A stretch of DNA of 64,000 nt, taken from contig OZ017795.1 of the NCBI GenBank assembly GCA_963969395.1, forward strand, positions 12,772,001 through 12,836,000. The letters are read 5' to 3'. Origin of the DNA: Pseudoscleropodium purum. Taxonomy: Eukaryota > Streptophyta > Bryopsida > Hypnales > Brachytheciaceae. The position numbers were made by a program, and so were the translations under genes. The notes under the pieces are model-generated. The model did no database searches, was not told where the DNA came from, and was given only the letters and a program-made list of their open reading frames with translations. Positions 25,921-37,055 of the stretch are shown here, one piece after another (within the stretch, counting starts at the first letter, position 1; every line of letters starts with the position of its first letter).

Positions 25921-26504
25921 ATGGCAAGATCCTTGGTGCTTTTGGCAATGGCAATGACAATGATGGCGCTGGTACAAGGCTCCATAGCCAATACGTGGGT
26001 GGTGGGAGGCCCTCTTGGCTGGGACATGGGTGCCTTGACATCGGTAAACAACCCTACTACATTCTACCAAAATTGGGTGGAGAGCAATATTCCTTATTGC
26101 AACAATGACTTCCTTGGTAAGAGAATCTTCATTTGTGCATTTATGTGCCAAAAGAAATGTAGAAAAGCTTGCCGTTGTACTTTTCATTTGTTTTCATCTT
26201 GCAATCCAATGAAACCATTTCTCCAAAACCTAATGGATATATGCATGCATGTGTGATCTAACAATGAGTTGAATATTGTGTTGAATGTGTAGTGTTCAAC
26301 TATCCAATTGGTGAGAGTGTCATGATTGTGAGTAAGGCGGCTTACGATGCTTGCGATCCTAGCCAACCTTTTGTCCAATCCAATGGTGGACAAGGTTGGA
26401 GTGTGCCAGTCTTTGGAAATGCACAATACTATTTCATTAGTGGAATTCCTAGTCATTGCACTAGTGGCATGAAGATGGCCGTTTGGGTGAATAAGTTTTG
26501 TTGA
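25921..26504 (+). CDS. Phytocyanin / early-nodulin-like protein, right copy
   Basis: Exons 25,921-26,116 and 26,293-26,504 (GT-AG, donor GGTAAG) encode the same 135-residue secreted protein as the left copy. The intron sits at the position seen in many phytocyanin genes, just before the V-F-N-Y strand. The plastocyanin-like domain covers about residues 24-135. Disulfide cysteines are retained, but the first His and the Cys copper ligand are absent. There is no proline-rich region or hydrophobic C-terminal tail, so GPI anchoring is not predicted. With promoter and both exons unchanged, this copy should be expressible if the flanking chromatin allows. Confidence 0.88.
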
Positions 26505-28172
26505 TACATGTCAACCAATATATGTCCAAGTCTAATAATATCCCTTGGGCACTTTGTCTTTTGCACATAGTTTGAAGCTATGACAAAGACCACTTGGTTG
26601 TATGTTTGTGCCACTTTTACAATTTGTGAGAAATTGTAAGTGAGCATATACTTTAATAAAGTAGCATATTTATATGCAAAGTTTACAAAGTTTCTAGAAT
26701 TGAAAAGCAAATGCTTTTTATGTGGTGTTCAAACATTGCATTTGAATTTCTTTGATTGCGGATTGTTGCCCCTTCATTCAATCCACGTAGGCAGAAGTAG
26801 TTATTTTTGCTTTCTCACATTGTATTTTTGGTTTCATGAGTTTACTATTAGCGACTTTTCACCTCTAGTTTATATTCATTTTTTAGTTTTGATTGTTGTT
26901 CTTGATCTTTCTACAAGTTATTTTTTCACAAACAAGATTAGGGGCAAAAAATGATGCATGATTTCAAGGTGGCTCTTTGATACTTCAAGGATTGGTAATA
27001 TTTATAAAAAAAACTAAGCAAAACCTTTGGTCTTATCATATAGATGGAGTAATCATGACACATAAGACTATATATTGTCTTACAATTTGAAAAATTTGTC
27101 TTGGATTTATCAAAAATTATTCTTGTTATAAATTTTTTAGCAAGAAATGAAAATAAATTCATAAATATAAAATAACTAGTTGAGTTATTCCTATTTCCTA
27201 GAAGCTATATTTTTTTGTCAATAGAATGGTAAGAATTTAATTTTGATAGAAGAACTATTTTTTATTTCTAAAAAGAAAATTCAAAGTTGTACTTGACCTT
27301 CTTAATTGCTTTTAGATTGACAGCAAGGTAAAGCTATTCCTAAAATTTCATTTTCCTTTATTCACATAGAGGTATAAGTATTCAAAGAGATTGTGAATTC
27401 TTAAAGGGCAACTTGGATTCTGGATAGGCAATTGATCCAAAAAAATAAAACAAGTAATTTAGATTAGAATCAGCTATGCTTCAATCAGCTAATTGATGGA
27501 GAAGAAAAAACATTTTTTACAATTTGGGACCAATTTTTCCACATATGGGGTCAATCCACGTAGTATAAGCTTAACCATGTAACGACGTGACCCCCCATGA
27601 CCAAGATAGTTACCAAAATTCTCTAATCATTGGGCCAATTGGTGCATTGTCTTTCTCACTAGTTAACAAGTAAAGTCATCCATCAAACCACTTTAGCACT
27701 TTGGTTTGTAGTATCCTTACAAGGTTAAGATATTACCATAATATCCTCCAATCTCCATTGCAAACTTTGAAGAATTCAAAGTTTTTCACACAAACTTTAA
27801 GATGGTAATTGGATTCTTTATGCAAGATGTGGGTAACGAAAAAATGAGGCCTAGTCATTCAAGAGATTGTTGAATATGGAAATATATCAGTATCCAATAT
27901 GGAAATTCCATTTATTTGTGGAAATGTTGCACATGGCATTAGAAAAAAATACCAGGCCTCCTTAGGGTTGCTAGAAAGTCTTCAAAGGCTTGGAGTCTTA
28001 CATTTTATCACGCACTTACATTATTTTTTCTCCAATTCTTGCTCACAATTGTGTTGCAATGAGACAATGACAATGAGCTAAAAAGAGAAACGAAATTGGA
28101 CAATTAATTAACCAACCCTCATTAGTCCCAAAAAACGAGAGCCATTCATTTTTTTTTTATAAAAATTACGAA

Positions 28173-28387
28173 CCCCCCCCCCCCCCCCCCCCAACTATTG
28201 ATCTCTAAAAATACGGATATATGAATATATAGATATGGGACATATGGATATAGATATAGAGATATATATAGATATAGAGATATTGAGATATGTATTGGGA
28301 TATGTGTTGGGATACTGGGATATATATCCCATATTCATTGTCAAGTTTTCTTGACTTGTCAAATTATAAGGGGGGGGGGGGGGGGGG
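28173..28387. repeat. C20 tract, GATATA repeats, G18 tract
   Basis: Twenty C (28,173-28,192) and eighteen G (28,370-28,387) flank about 177 bp rich in GATATA and ATATGG units. The two tracts are complementary and could pair into a hairpin; the G-rich strand could also form quadruplex structures together with the G-rich segment that follows. Homopolymer lengths in assemblies are unreliable. Confidence 0.9.
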
Positions 28388-29363
28388 AGATTGAATAGAA
28401 TCTAATTTAAATTATTTTAGATTGGAGGAGGGGAGGTGGGGGGGGTTGAATAAAATTTAATTTATATTATCTTTGATTGGGGGAGGTAAATTATGGAAAC
28501 AAAATTAAAAAAAGGAAACCAAATCTTGAGTTCATTGTGACAATTTGTCACAATGACAATAAGCTCAAAAGAGACACTTGTGTCTCAACTACCATGTCAC
28601 TGATAGTTGTTAATGTTGGAAGTGGTTCAAAATCTAAGTACCAAAGGTTCTATTAATTATTAAATTTGTAATTTGATGCACCTTGCACTCTAATCAAATT
28701 ATTGAAAGAAAAAAAATGTCCAAAATAGTCCAATTACCATTCACCATCAAAGAAATTTATGATGGCAATGTAATAGACTTACTCCATTGATGTTTAGTGG
28801 AAATAAAGGGTGAAGAGTTTTTTTAGAATGAAATCAATTGTCCATAATGAATCTTCAAATGGTATGGAGTAATTTGAAAACAAGGACTTGATTGCTCATT
28901 GCCAAAAACATAGGAATTGTTCTTAAAGTAGAATTCCAAGCCTCATTTTAGCATAGTAGAGTATTTTTTTTAGAAAGCTTTGAACTAAAAAAAGTTTGAG
29001 AATCAAGCTAAATTTTATCTCATAATATTTTAAAGAGGTATTGAGACTCCAACTACAATTTATGTATACATTTTAGAGAAGGGTTGGAAGGAACATTTTT
29101 TGGAACATTTTCAAATACCCTCTCTGAAATTTGTCCATAACTTATACTTGGAGTCTCAAATCTTCAAACAAATAGTTGGAAATAAAATTTATCTTGATTC
29201 TAAAATCTTTTTTTTATTTCAAATCTTTTTCCTAAAAAGATTTTTATATATGCTAAAATGAAGCCTGAAATTCTATTTTGAGTACAATTCCTATGTTTTG
29301 ACTTAAATATAAAGTAGTTGAATTCCTATCAATGCTAATTTACATATTCCACATAGATTGTTT

Positions 29364-29556
29364 CACTACAAGAGAAAGGGGTGTTTTAAGTGAGTTTTAA
29401 GTATAGATTTAGACATAAGTTTATAAATAATGACTTTTAAGAAGATTTTCAATAAAAATTTACTAGAAATACATTTCTTTAAAAGTCATTACTTATAATC
29501 TTATATCTAGGATTATACTTTAAAACTCATTTAAAACACCCTTTTCTCTTGTAGTG
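29364..29556. mobile_element. CACTA-type MITE, copy 2
   Basis: The 193-bp element begins CACTACAAGAGAAAGGGG and ends CCCTTTTCTCTTGTAGTG, with inverted similarity extending inward. It is flanked by ttt on both sides, a perfect 3-bp target duplication. It is of the same family as the copy at 15,483 (shared AAGTGAGTTTT and TAATCTTATATCTAGGA segments). Confidence 0.9.
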
Positions 29557-30765
29557 TTTTACCTACTACTCCTTGCTTGTATAAAGAATCCAATTTAAAT
29601 ATTTAATTAATTATAGACTTATTCACAAATTATGGACTTTCTCTGTAACTAAAAATGTATTGGCTAGTAGTCGATATTTATTTTTTAAATTTCATTTTAA
29701 CTGAAATGATGAGAGCTATCTATTTTAATTCAAAAATTTATATTTGGACTACATATAGATAATATTTTTATCATTCATCTATAGATGCGATGTTATTTCT
29801 GGACTATGGATTGTCTAGAATTAGTTAAATTGGGGTTACAGACCTTCTTTTTTCATCTCCAAAGACAACAAATAAAGTAGCTTTAGATTTGAAGCTAGTT
29901 GACAAAATCATTAGAGTTTATATACCAACTTAGATTTTCAATGGATTTATAATATCATATGAACTTTGGAATGATTATTAAACACTACCTTTGTTGCACC
30001 TTCACTAGTACATCCTAACTACCTTGGCAAAAATTAGACATAGACACATAGTGAACCTCCAATTAATATGATTCTATAAGTGTCTAGGTGTAACATCTAG
30101 ACATGTGATAGGAAATCCTTAAAATGTTACTTCAAGGAAAATCTCTAGAGGTCTGTTTTTTTGGTAATGGGATTTGAAATGCCCTTTATCCTCCAATCCA
30201 TAAATCAATTTGTATTGTTAAGTTTTGGTCAATTGCTATAGTTTGACTTTCAACTTCTCTTTTTGTAAAAATTAAATTTTTTTATACACATTCTTGTTGC
30301 ATACCCAAAATTTATTTTGTACACATACATACTAATTTAGATGTAGTTTTTAGAAGATATTGAGCATTTTGGCCTAAAGATTTCAATTTCTATAATTATT
30401 GAAAGACTAGTGAAGAGTTGTTATTTAGTAATTTTTTTGGCACTTGAGACTATGGCACTTTAATTATCCTTCAAAAGCATTGTTAAATTTTTTTTTAATC
30501 TTTTAGGCTAAAAAATAGTGTTTCAATGAATGCTTTCTTTGAGTTTTCTACGACCTATTTAATATTACTTTATTAAAATAATCCATTGTTTGAATTTTAT
30601 TATTTTAGAACAAGTCTTGAAATTTTGGTGAATTCAATCAATTCATGAATATATCTTAATGTTTTGTTCTTCAAAAAGTGATATTCATTGAGGCAGCTCT
30701 ACGTCTTTTGAGCTCATTGTGACAAAACTGTCACAATGAGTTCAAAATTTACTTTTTCATTATTA

Positions 30766-31037
30766 CAGGGTTGACAGGACGGTCAGACGTCCGGGATGTC
30801 TAGACGCGGACGTTGTGTCCGCAGCGTCCACTGACATTCGCGGTCCCGGCGGACACAGCGTCCGCCAGGACCACCCCATCCGCCCCACCTTGTCCACCCC
30901 GCTCGTCCCGCCCCATTCGCCCCGCCCCGTCCGCCTTCCGACGGCAGGAGGGACGCTGCGTCCGCTGGCGTTCGTGAGGACGGACGCCCGGGTTACGAAC
31001 GCTATTTTGGGGCGAACATACTGATTTGTCAACCCTG
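30766..31037 (+). mobile_element. hAT MITE family A, copy 1
   Basis: The 272-bp GC-rich element has termini CAGGGTTGAC and GTCAACCCTG. The perfect 8-bp target duplication CATTATTA is at 30,758-30,765 and 31,038-31,045. CAGGG termini with 8-bp duplications identify a hAT-type non-autonomous element. Open frames across it (such as 30,763-31,032) are by-products of its GC-rich sequence and are not genes. Confidence 0.92.
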
Positions 31038-31045
31038 CATTATTA

Positions 31046-33063
31046 AATCCCCAGGGATATGAAGATTATTAAAAATTAATTTAATTTTTTTAGGATCCAC
31101 CTCCATCCTTCAACTTTGTAATTTTGAAGTGAAGGTGGAGGTGGCATTTGATATGGAATAAATCCCCATACCATATCTTGTATATTATTTGTATATCATA
31201 TAGTATCTATATATCATACAATATTTATATATCATATAGTATGTATATACCATATAATATTTGTATACCATTGGAGTATCAATATACCATATAATATACA
31301 TATATCATATACTATATGTATCCATATTAGTATCCATAACCGTATATGTATTTGTATTCTATAACTGTATCATATATATGTATCTATATCCACATTTGGA
31401 TTCGGATTTGAATCAACAGCAACTGGTGCTCCATTGACGATTTTTTTAGGAGGATTGATAGACCAGATTCACCAGCATTCACGATGTATTAATAAAATCA
31501 GATCAATAGCATCTAGAAGGGTTTTAATTTTTTCTTAAAATAATCAACGGTTCAGGTTGTGAAGGTTGCATGGACAAGGCTACCTGCCTCTTTTTGGTAC
31601 ATTGTAATGCAAGGTAGTAAAGTGTACATTAAGCCTTCTACAAAGTGGATTCAAGTTTCGATCCTTAGTATGGTAATTTTCAATCCAAACACTTACATCA
31701 TACTACAATATATAAACCAAAATCTACATATAGTGGTTGAAAAACACTTTAAACTTTGATCACAAAGTTCTCAAAAATTCTGAAGACTTTCAAATTGAAC
31801 TATCTCTATATGTTCTACATGATGGTGAAATTCAGATCCTACGATGACAATAGTCATTTTTTAAGAAAAAAAATCATCCAACACTCTTAATCCAAAAGTG
31901 GTCATTTTTTGTGTTCAAAATGCAGAGGATATTCAGGGACGAAGGACCAGGGTACTCCGATTCTTAAAAGAGAATCAGAGTTATTACTCTCATTTGAAAG
32001 CATTGCCGAACTTGGTAAAGGAGTGTAGAGTGAATCTAGGCACAGATTTGGACTAGATGCACTTTCCAACTACTGATTTCACCTTCATGAGTCACTCTGG
32101 CTTCCTTCGTTGACTTTCGCGGCACAACTATACTTGGAAAACTCTGCATTACACTCTTCAAACTTGCATACCGATTCACCGTCGTTGACAATTTCGCCTT
32201 CCCCTTCCTTACAGGACAAGGACACAAACCGTAAGTGAAGTACGGTACCCGCGCATACACATGAAAAAACGGATCACGAAACGGACATCTCAAGAAACAC
32301 GGCTGTCGAAAACCTCTGAACTTCACTCTGAAGCCCAGCATTCCACCAGAAATGACTCAGGTGTACTTCATTTTTTACTAAAGAATGCTCATCCATGATC
32401 GCTTAATTACTCCGTAATAAGTGAAAGCAGAGACTTGTGACCCACAAACGGCGAAGAGATATCTATACCTTAAGATAGGCTAGTTCACTTTCTGAGTTCA
32501 TCTTAGTAGATTGAGCACCAATAATAGATAGCAGGGTCACCAACGTGTTCCATGACACACATATGCTAAAAACAATGCTATGAGAGCCCAAGTGTTCGAT
32601 GACTTCTCCTAATGACTCCCTTTACAGACGATTTACCACGGCATTTTGTCATATGCCATTCATGATCACCCTTTTAAGTGTTGATGAATAGGACGGTCAA
32701 TACCGTCGGTGTGCTTGGTGCTCACACCGTAACTCTTCCAGCGGGCTACCAGCTCTGGTAGGTTACAGTTACCTTGGTCGTGAAACGATCAAATCAATTG
32801 TAAGAACAAGAGGAAAATTACCCTACGGCTTCCATTTAATGTCGTCGGCGGAGAAATTGGGTGGGAAGTTGAGAAACGCGGCCGCCCAGTACGATTCCCC
32901 GCCCCAAAGAACCTCCAAAGTGCACAAAGAATAATTCCATAACACAACTGAATGTCAACCCTAGCTCACAGCTAGCTGGCCTCCTCTGCCTAGTCGGATG
33001 AGCTGGGCAGCTAGCGTGGACTTTGAGGCCACCGAAAACTCAAAACTAGGGGGAGGATCATGG
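31046..33063. other. Intergenic DNA upstream of the lectin gene
   Basis: Part of this stretch, 31,165-31,400, is a degenerate tandem repeat built on TATATCATATAGTA-like units. From about 32,000 the GC content rises towards the lectin promoter. Short open frames such as 32,036-32,341 on the minus strand match no family. No gene is called. Confidence 0.55.
31165..31400. repeat. Degenerate TATATCATA tandem repeat
   Basis: Successive imperfect units of about 20 bp centred on TATATCATA or TATACCATATAATAT. Related ATATGG and GATATA tracts occur at 28,200-28,330. Simple-sequence origin is likely. Confidence 0.75.
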
Positions 33064-33070
33064 TTTATAA
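33064..33070 (+). promoter_or_regulatory. TATA box of the lectin gene
   Basis: TTTATAA stands in a GC-richer context (GGTTTATAAGGCCCC). A transcription start about 30 bp downstream would give a leader exon ending at 33,195, where CCAG/GTGAG is a good donor. The leader intron would end at the TTTGCAG before 33,913, just upstream of the ATG at 33,939. Confidence 0.45.
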
Positions 33071-33572
33071 GGCCCCTGGGTAGCGCACTCTGAGAGCATT
33101 AGAGTTTCTCTGCAGAGATTCTGGGCCACCTTCGGAGTACAGCCGAGAGAGAGTGTTTCAGTGCCAGAGAGACGTGCTTGTCGATCAGCAGCCAGGTGAG
33201 TGTGAGTAAAACGTCGGTACATGCATTGCTAGGCAGTTATAACCTCCGCTACCTCTTGGTTACTACTTTGACCTGCGGTTCACGGATAATATGTAGGGTA
33301 TTCCATTCGTCGTCCTTACGGGCCACGGGATTCCAATCTCACTCTAAGACTTGCATATCTGCAGTACGTCCGTCCGTAATTCTAGACTTGATTTCGTCCA
33401 GATTTGAATATTTATTTCAGAGATCGGTCGGACGTGAGGTCGTCAACAGCCGAATGGAACTTATTATTGAATGATTTTAGAGTACCGATTCTCGAGCTAG
33501 TTCCGCAGTCTCAAACGGTCGACCAAAGACTTACTTGTTGTCCACTGTGGTTTCTAGAATGTTCCAGACAGT

Positions 33573-33912
33573 ATTGTATTCAATCGAACCTTGTGTCAGC
33601 GTCGCATACGCATTCTGGTAACTCGTTCATGCGTCCCTAGAAAATCCTAGCCGCTCTTTAGGGTTAACCGTTACGTTCTCATACCAGTGACTTGCTGATT
33701 TCGAGCTCTAGATGCGATTCTCTTGTTTTGGGTAACTTGCAGATCGAGGTCAATAATCTTGTAACAGTGTGCGTCGCAAACGACATCTGGTAAGTCCTGC
33801 ATGTGCCTCTGGGAAATCTGAGCCAGTGGCTAAGGTTAACGGTTCTCATACCTGTGACATGCCTAATTCGAGCTCTAAGTTCTGCGATTCTCTTCTTTTG
33901 GGTACTTTGCAG
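33573..33912 (+). repeat. Tandem duplication in the lectin leader
   Basis: Two imperfect copies of about 170 bp lie head to tail at about 33,573-33,742 and 33,743-33,912. Each contains a donor-like CTGGTAACTC or CTGGTAAGTC near its front and ends in TTTTGGGTA(A/C)-TTGCAG, a good acceptor. The boundaries fall on the splice acceptors, so each copy could act as a small non-coding exon plus intron. Confidence 0.7.
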
Positions 33913-33938
33913 GAGGAGTGGATAGCATCGATCTAGGA

Positions 33939-35435
33939 ATGGCGAGTGCACGTGTGGGCGTGCTTTTGTTCTCGCTGGCCTTCCTGGCGGTGTTTCAAAC
34001 CGCCAGGTCTGATTCGGCTCCAAGTGCAGTCAGCATCTCCTTCCCCCCTTCGAACAAGTTCGGTTGCTTCTTTGACCCCATTACCGGCGTCGACCTCGGC
34101 CAACCCGCCACTGCCGGCGAAATCTGCAAGCCCGTGAACAATCCCTCTCGCCTCATACTCTCCTACGACGGAGGGGTGACTTCCGCGCGGTACCAGTACA
34201 GGACTAAGGTGCAGCTTTGGAAGAAACACTCCAAGTGGGTGGCGTCGTTCAACGCTTACTTCGTGGTGAACTTCGACCAGGATGCGGAATTCACGCAGCG
34301 GCCCTTGTTCAGCGGCGGCGGCATTGCGTTCGCATTCACGCCGGACACGTCGGGAGTGGTGGGAACGGACCGTGAGACGTTCGGGCTGTTCCCCATTGAC
34401 GAGAAGACGGGGGCGTCCCTGAGGGGAGCCAAAACCAAGACGGTGGCGGTGGAGTTGGACTTGTCGAGGATCGCGAATGTGGGATTCGACCCGCTCGCGC
34501 CCCATGTGGGACTGGATATCAATAGCATGAAGTCTGTGAAGACTAAGTACTTGGGCGACCCCAACACCATCATTGACGTCAAGGTACGTGCTTGAGAGCC
34601 TCCAGCCGCGCCTTCCAACACCTTGCTGGATCACGAGTTCTTATCACACGCAACCTCAGCAAACATAGCATGCTTTCTTGGGTGGATTGTTTCAGCATTT
34701 GTCCAGTTTGTGTGAATCTTGCGCTGAAGTCCGGACACGCCTCATGTTCACTCCAGATCAACACAGCATTTTAAAAGTTTTTTCTTGGATAACATTGCAC
34801 TGAAAGTCTGTAATTTACAAACCATCTGATTCAGATCTACGAGTTGAAAGTCTGTAATTTACAAAACCATCTGATCCAGATCCACCAGAGTTAGTAATTG
34901 TCATAGTAATGAAACAGAGTTTACCAATTACAATAGGAGGTGGTAATGATTCAATTGAGATGGTAAACTCCTTTCCGTTTCCTCCATGGTAAACTCTTAA
35001 AACTCCCTTGTGACCATTAGAATCTAAAATGATCCAATCAGGGTTGATGTAATAGTAACAGTTTGAGCCTTTGAGGTTAAAGAGTTGGCGCATCCGAAAA
35101 GGGCCAGTTCTTGTTTGTAAAGGGGACGGGTTCGGTGATTTGACGGCATGGGAATGGCCGGACTGGTTGTGCAGCATGGAGTTTGGATTGAGTATGATGC
35201 GTTGACGAAGACGCTGAAGGTGTTCCTGCACAAGGTGAAGGTCAACCAGACCCCCAACCGGAAGAACGCCAACATTGCCATCACATACAAGGGCCTGGAC
35301 CTCACGAAAGAGGTGAACGACTTCTCGTACGTCGGCTTCGGGTCTCGAGTCCCGGAAACCAGCAACGGCGTCTACGTGCTGTATGACTTCAAGTTCAGCA
35401 CCAAGTGGGTGCAAGGGAAGACGGTGAATAAGTAG
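33939..35435 (+). CDS. Secreted legume-lectin-domain protein
   Basis: Two exons, 33,939-34,583 and 35,175-35,435, encode 301 residues. Residues 1-24 form a signal peptide (MASARVGVLLFSLAFLAVFQ). The rest is one legume-type (L-type) lectin beta-sandwich. Family landmarks are the VELD metal-site strand (171-174), HVGLDINS (189-196), VWIEYDALTKTLKVFL early in exon 2, and a closing FSYVGFGSR...YDFKFS segment. No kinase or membrane segment follows, so this is a free secreted lectin, not a lectin receptor kinase. The loop that usually reads DG-x-AF is GGGIAFAF (127-134), so the sugar-binding Asp is replaced by Gly. An upstream GTG-initiated extension was ignored. The 591-bp intron contains a 44-bp direct duplication near 34,802 and 34,846. 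Neither the exact acceptor nor the sugar specificity can be proved here. Confidence 0.85.
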
Positions 35436-36174
35436 TAACTGACTTATTATGAGTGAGCACTACGTAGCTTGTGCCAGAGGTGTCTTCAGTTAGTTGCGTG
35501 GGCGTTTGAGTTTCCAGGAAGTCCAGGAAGCCAATTATATATTGTGCATATGCCATTGCATATTAGATTCAATTCGAGTCTGCATGTTGGAGCAACGGCC
35601 TCCAGCTCATTCAATAATGTGTTGTTTTGGGAACTTGTCAAATGATGGTAAGATTAACCTGGAACAGTTTGATTTTGCTAAACGTTGTCCTCTGACTTCT
35701 CTCTAATCTCGTGATTGTGAAGTTGCGCTCGAGTTCCAGACCTTTGGTTTGCTATCTTCCGAGTCAATTTCCCATCTGTTCCAAGGTGTAAATTGCCGTC
35801 CCTATTGTTTTTCAATTTTCGTTTCATTTTGTTTTGGGTACAAAAGAAACAAAGCATCGGTTGCAAAGAATGGTAAAATACAACTGAACCAACGGCTATC
35901 AACGACGGGGCGCAGGACGACGACTCCCTAGCATACCCCAACCCCACTGGATTGGCCCTCGGCCATAGGATTCGCATGCCATCCTTGGTACCCAGGAGAG
36001 GAAAGGAAATGGCTGGTTTTCAAAATTGTTGGTAGTTGGAATGGAGAAATGAAAAAAAACAGTGGCACTGTTACAGAAGCTTGTCCAGAACGTCGAATTT
36101 TAGACCAGTCCACTCAGAGATCAATTGCATTTGAATTATCGAATGTTACAATTTTGGCGCTGTGAAACAATTGT

Positions 36175-36232
36175 TCTTTTTTTTCTTTTTTTTTTAACAA
36201 ACGGAAAGAACCATTGCATTAAAAAAAAACCA
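36175..36232 (-). mobile_element. LINE/SINE-like 3' end motif
   Basis: On the minus strand, TGCAATGGTTCTTTCCGTTT is followed by an A-rich tail, the same organisation as at 1,179-1,235 and 52,062-52,112. No coding region is recognisable upstream of it on that strand. Confidence 0.45.
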
Positions 36233-37055
36233 CAATACACAGTGGCTAAGCCCGAAACACTTCATTGTACGTAAGTACGTAACGAACTCAACCAGTGCAT
36301 GCTTGCTTGCCGGCTAACTTAAGCTTGGTCGTGGCACTGCATACGATAGTCGTAAACCTGGACGCAGTACGTGGGTTCCCCCCATTTGTTCCGAAAATCA
36401 AAATAGGAAAAAGAAATGGCGCGATCCTTCCTTTGCTACAGGAGAATTGGCGCCCACTAGAGAAAATGTGATTGGTGAAGTATGTGTGGATAATTTGGCA
36501 ACTGCATTTAATGCTTTTCTGCTTTCGTTCTTCCTTTATTGATACGAAGGACTGCATTCAAATTTTGAAACAATAAACGCGCATTGCTACTGGATAACAA
36601 GGGCCCAGACGGGTTTTTTCATGCTTGATAACGGGTTTTATGTTCCAGGTTTACTAAGCGCCGCTTCTGCTTGGCACGGGTTATCCGAGGGTCACCACGG
36701 GCGGCCCGTGCTGGCAATGCAGGTAATTGTGCTTCTGGCAATGTTGCATTCTTACTGTAGTGATCGTTAATTTGTCTGTACTCTCTGACCCCTCCGGACC
36801 GAATTCGACTGGGTTTTGTTTTTTAATCTTGAAACACATGGACAAATTCCATTGAATCATTGATAAGGAAAAAGTAAAGAGAACTAGAGGAACAAGCCTA
36901 GGCACAAATAATTTCATTTTCAACAACATTTCTGATTTTTTTAAAGCAACCTAAATGACAAGAGAAGGAGGCAAAACCGGCCATGCTATGAATGCTAGCA
37001 AACATCAATAAGCACAGAAGCGCCCCCACATGGTCGCCAAGAAGTTGATACAACT

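Larger units (their letters stand above)
23513..27054. repeat. Right arm of the 10.6-kb palindrome
   Basis: Reverse complement of 16,417-19,958 over 3,542 bp. Identity begins after a C/T difference at the inner edge and stops at 27,054, beyond which the flanks are unrelated. The region outside the left arm is collinear with the third phytocyanin locus at the window end, whereas the region outside this arm is not, so this is more likely the derived copy. Confidence 0.95.
27055..30765. other. AT-rich intergenic DNA with low-complexity tracts
   Basis: No gene is seen. The stretch holds a poly-C run, GATATA-type repeats, a poly-G run with a partly duplicated G-rich segment (about 28,388-28,490), and one CACTA-type MITE at 29,364-29,556. 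A palindrome CATTGTGACAA-n-TTGTCACAATG lies at 28,533-28,555 and a close relative at 30,715-30,738. Confidence 0.6.

Noticed and set aside
30763..31032. Open frames inside the GC-rich MITEs (also 38,732-39,300 and 41,527-41,811)
   Set aside because: They arise from few stops in GC-rich repeats, span the element ends and are not conserved as proteins.
31600..31665. Possible tRNA (GGATTCAAGTTTCGATCC)
   Set aside because: Only a loose T-arm-like string. No acceptor stem or anticodon arm could be drawn.
33933..34634. 233-codon minus-strand frame opposite lectin exon 1
   Set aside because: Its composition mirrors the GC-rich lectin codons and no family matches. It is a shadow frame.
34815..35414. 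199-codon minus-strand frame across the lectin intron and exon 2
   Set aside because: It overlaps a clear exon on the other strand. The intronic part reads plausibly but matches no family, and no splice context supports it.
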